Positions 5,473 through 5,579 of a DNA stretch of 5,579 nt are shown piece after piece (position 1 is the first letter of the stretch; each line of letters begins with the position of its first letter). Position numbers and translations under genes: made by a program. The DNA comes from Verrucomicrobiales bacterium. Lineage in GTDB: Bacteria; Verrucomicrobiota; Verrucomicrobiia; Verrucomicrobiales; DEV007. Below the pieces are notes generated by a model. It was not told the DNA's origin. It worked only from the letters and a program-made list of their open reading frames with translations, and made no database searches. Where the stretch lies: contig JALRFZ010000758.1 in assembly GCA_023253615.1 (NCBI GenBank), positions 1-5,579 of the forward strand, read 5' to 3'.

Positions 5473-5579
5473 TCACCCTCCCATCACCTCCTTCTGCAAA
5501 TCGCGCAGCACCCGCAGATCACCCCAGTCCGCGCCCCGCATCCGGCGTGCCCCGCTCTTGCGTTTCTCCCCGAAACGCT
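5473..5579 (-). CDS. C-terminal end of an unidentified gene (partial)
   Basis: Reading the minus strand from the right edge, one frame is open for 34 codons and stops with TGA at 5473-5475. The other two frames stop earlier. The peptide starts RFGEKRKSGARRMRGADWGD and ends in LRDLQKEVMGG. It is basic, then amphipathic, and looks like a genuine protein C-terminus, with codons mostly ending in G or C. I do not recognise the family. An internal ATG would leave only 22 residues, so a gene starting outside the window is more likely. The codons for KEVM contain an AAGGAGGTGAT string that matches the 16S anti-Shine-Dalgarno complement. Its stop is 175 bp from the start of the Gre-like gene. Confidence 0.5.
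   Translation of the reverse strand, partial: RFGEKRKSGARRMRGADWGDLRVLRDLQKEVMGG

Noticed and set aside
5339..5476. 45-codon GTG-started frame on the minus strand between the partial gene and the Gre-like gene
   Set aside because: Apart from the SD-like string and the GTGA overlap there is no sign of coding, and the sequence contains structured noncoding elements. It is kept as a finding, not annotated as a gene.
5471..5493. Plus-strand GATCACC...ATCACCTCCTTCT resembling the 3' end of 16S rRNA
   Set aside because: Only the last dozen bases match. Conserved 16S sequence is absent upstream, and the minus strand there reads as an open coding frame.

Overview
The window is GC-rich bacterial DNA with five complete protein genes, the 3' end of a sixth gene, and short spacers. 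No rRNA, tRNA, CRISPR array, insertion sequence or phage gene was seen. A membrane-anchored FG-GAP/VCBS propeller protein with an ASPIC/UnbV-like C-terminus, together with the lack of Shine-Dalgarno sequences at every complete gene's start, fits a Verrucomicrobiota or Planctomycetota genome. That placement is an inference from gene content, not from a marker gene.

Layout. On the minus strand, trpD (anthranilate phosphoribosyltransferase, 4135 down to 3101) is followed after 6 bp by a 635-residue anchored seven-blade FG-GAP/VCBS protein (3094 down to 1187). These two are probably co-transcribed. Nested inverted repeats straddle the stop codon of the second gene. After a 175-bp spacer with a possible promoter and two 10-bp palindromes comes a UlaG-like metallo-beta-lactamase-fold gene (1011 down to 100), whose HxHxDH metal motif has become NxDxDR. 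A yqgE/AlgH-family gene runs divergently on the plus strand (4235-4807), 99 bp from trpD. It converges, with 25 bp between stop codons, on a minus-strand GreA/GreB-like elongation factor gene (5297 down to 4833). At the right edge a minus-strand reading frame ends at 5473 and looks like the C-terminus of a gene lying mostly outside the window.

How the genes relate. No single pathway links them: tryptophan synthesis, a cell-surface propeller, a probably atypical MBL-fold protein, the YqgE family and transcription elongation are mostly housekeeping functions. The least ordinary items are the eroded metal site of the MBL protein, the pairing of a lone trpD with the propeller gene, and the structured DNA around 1111-1200. 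I did not find evidence for a new multi-gene system.
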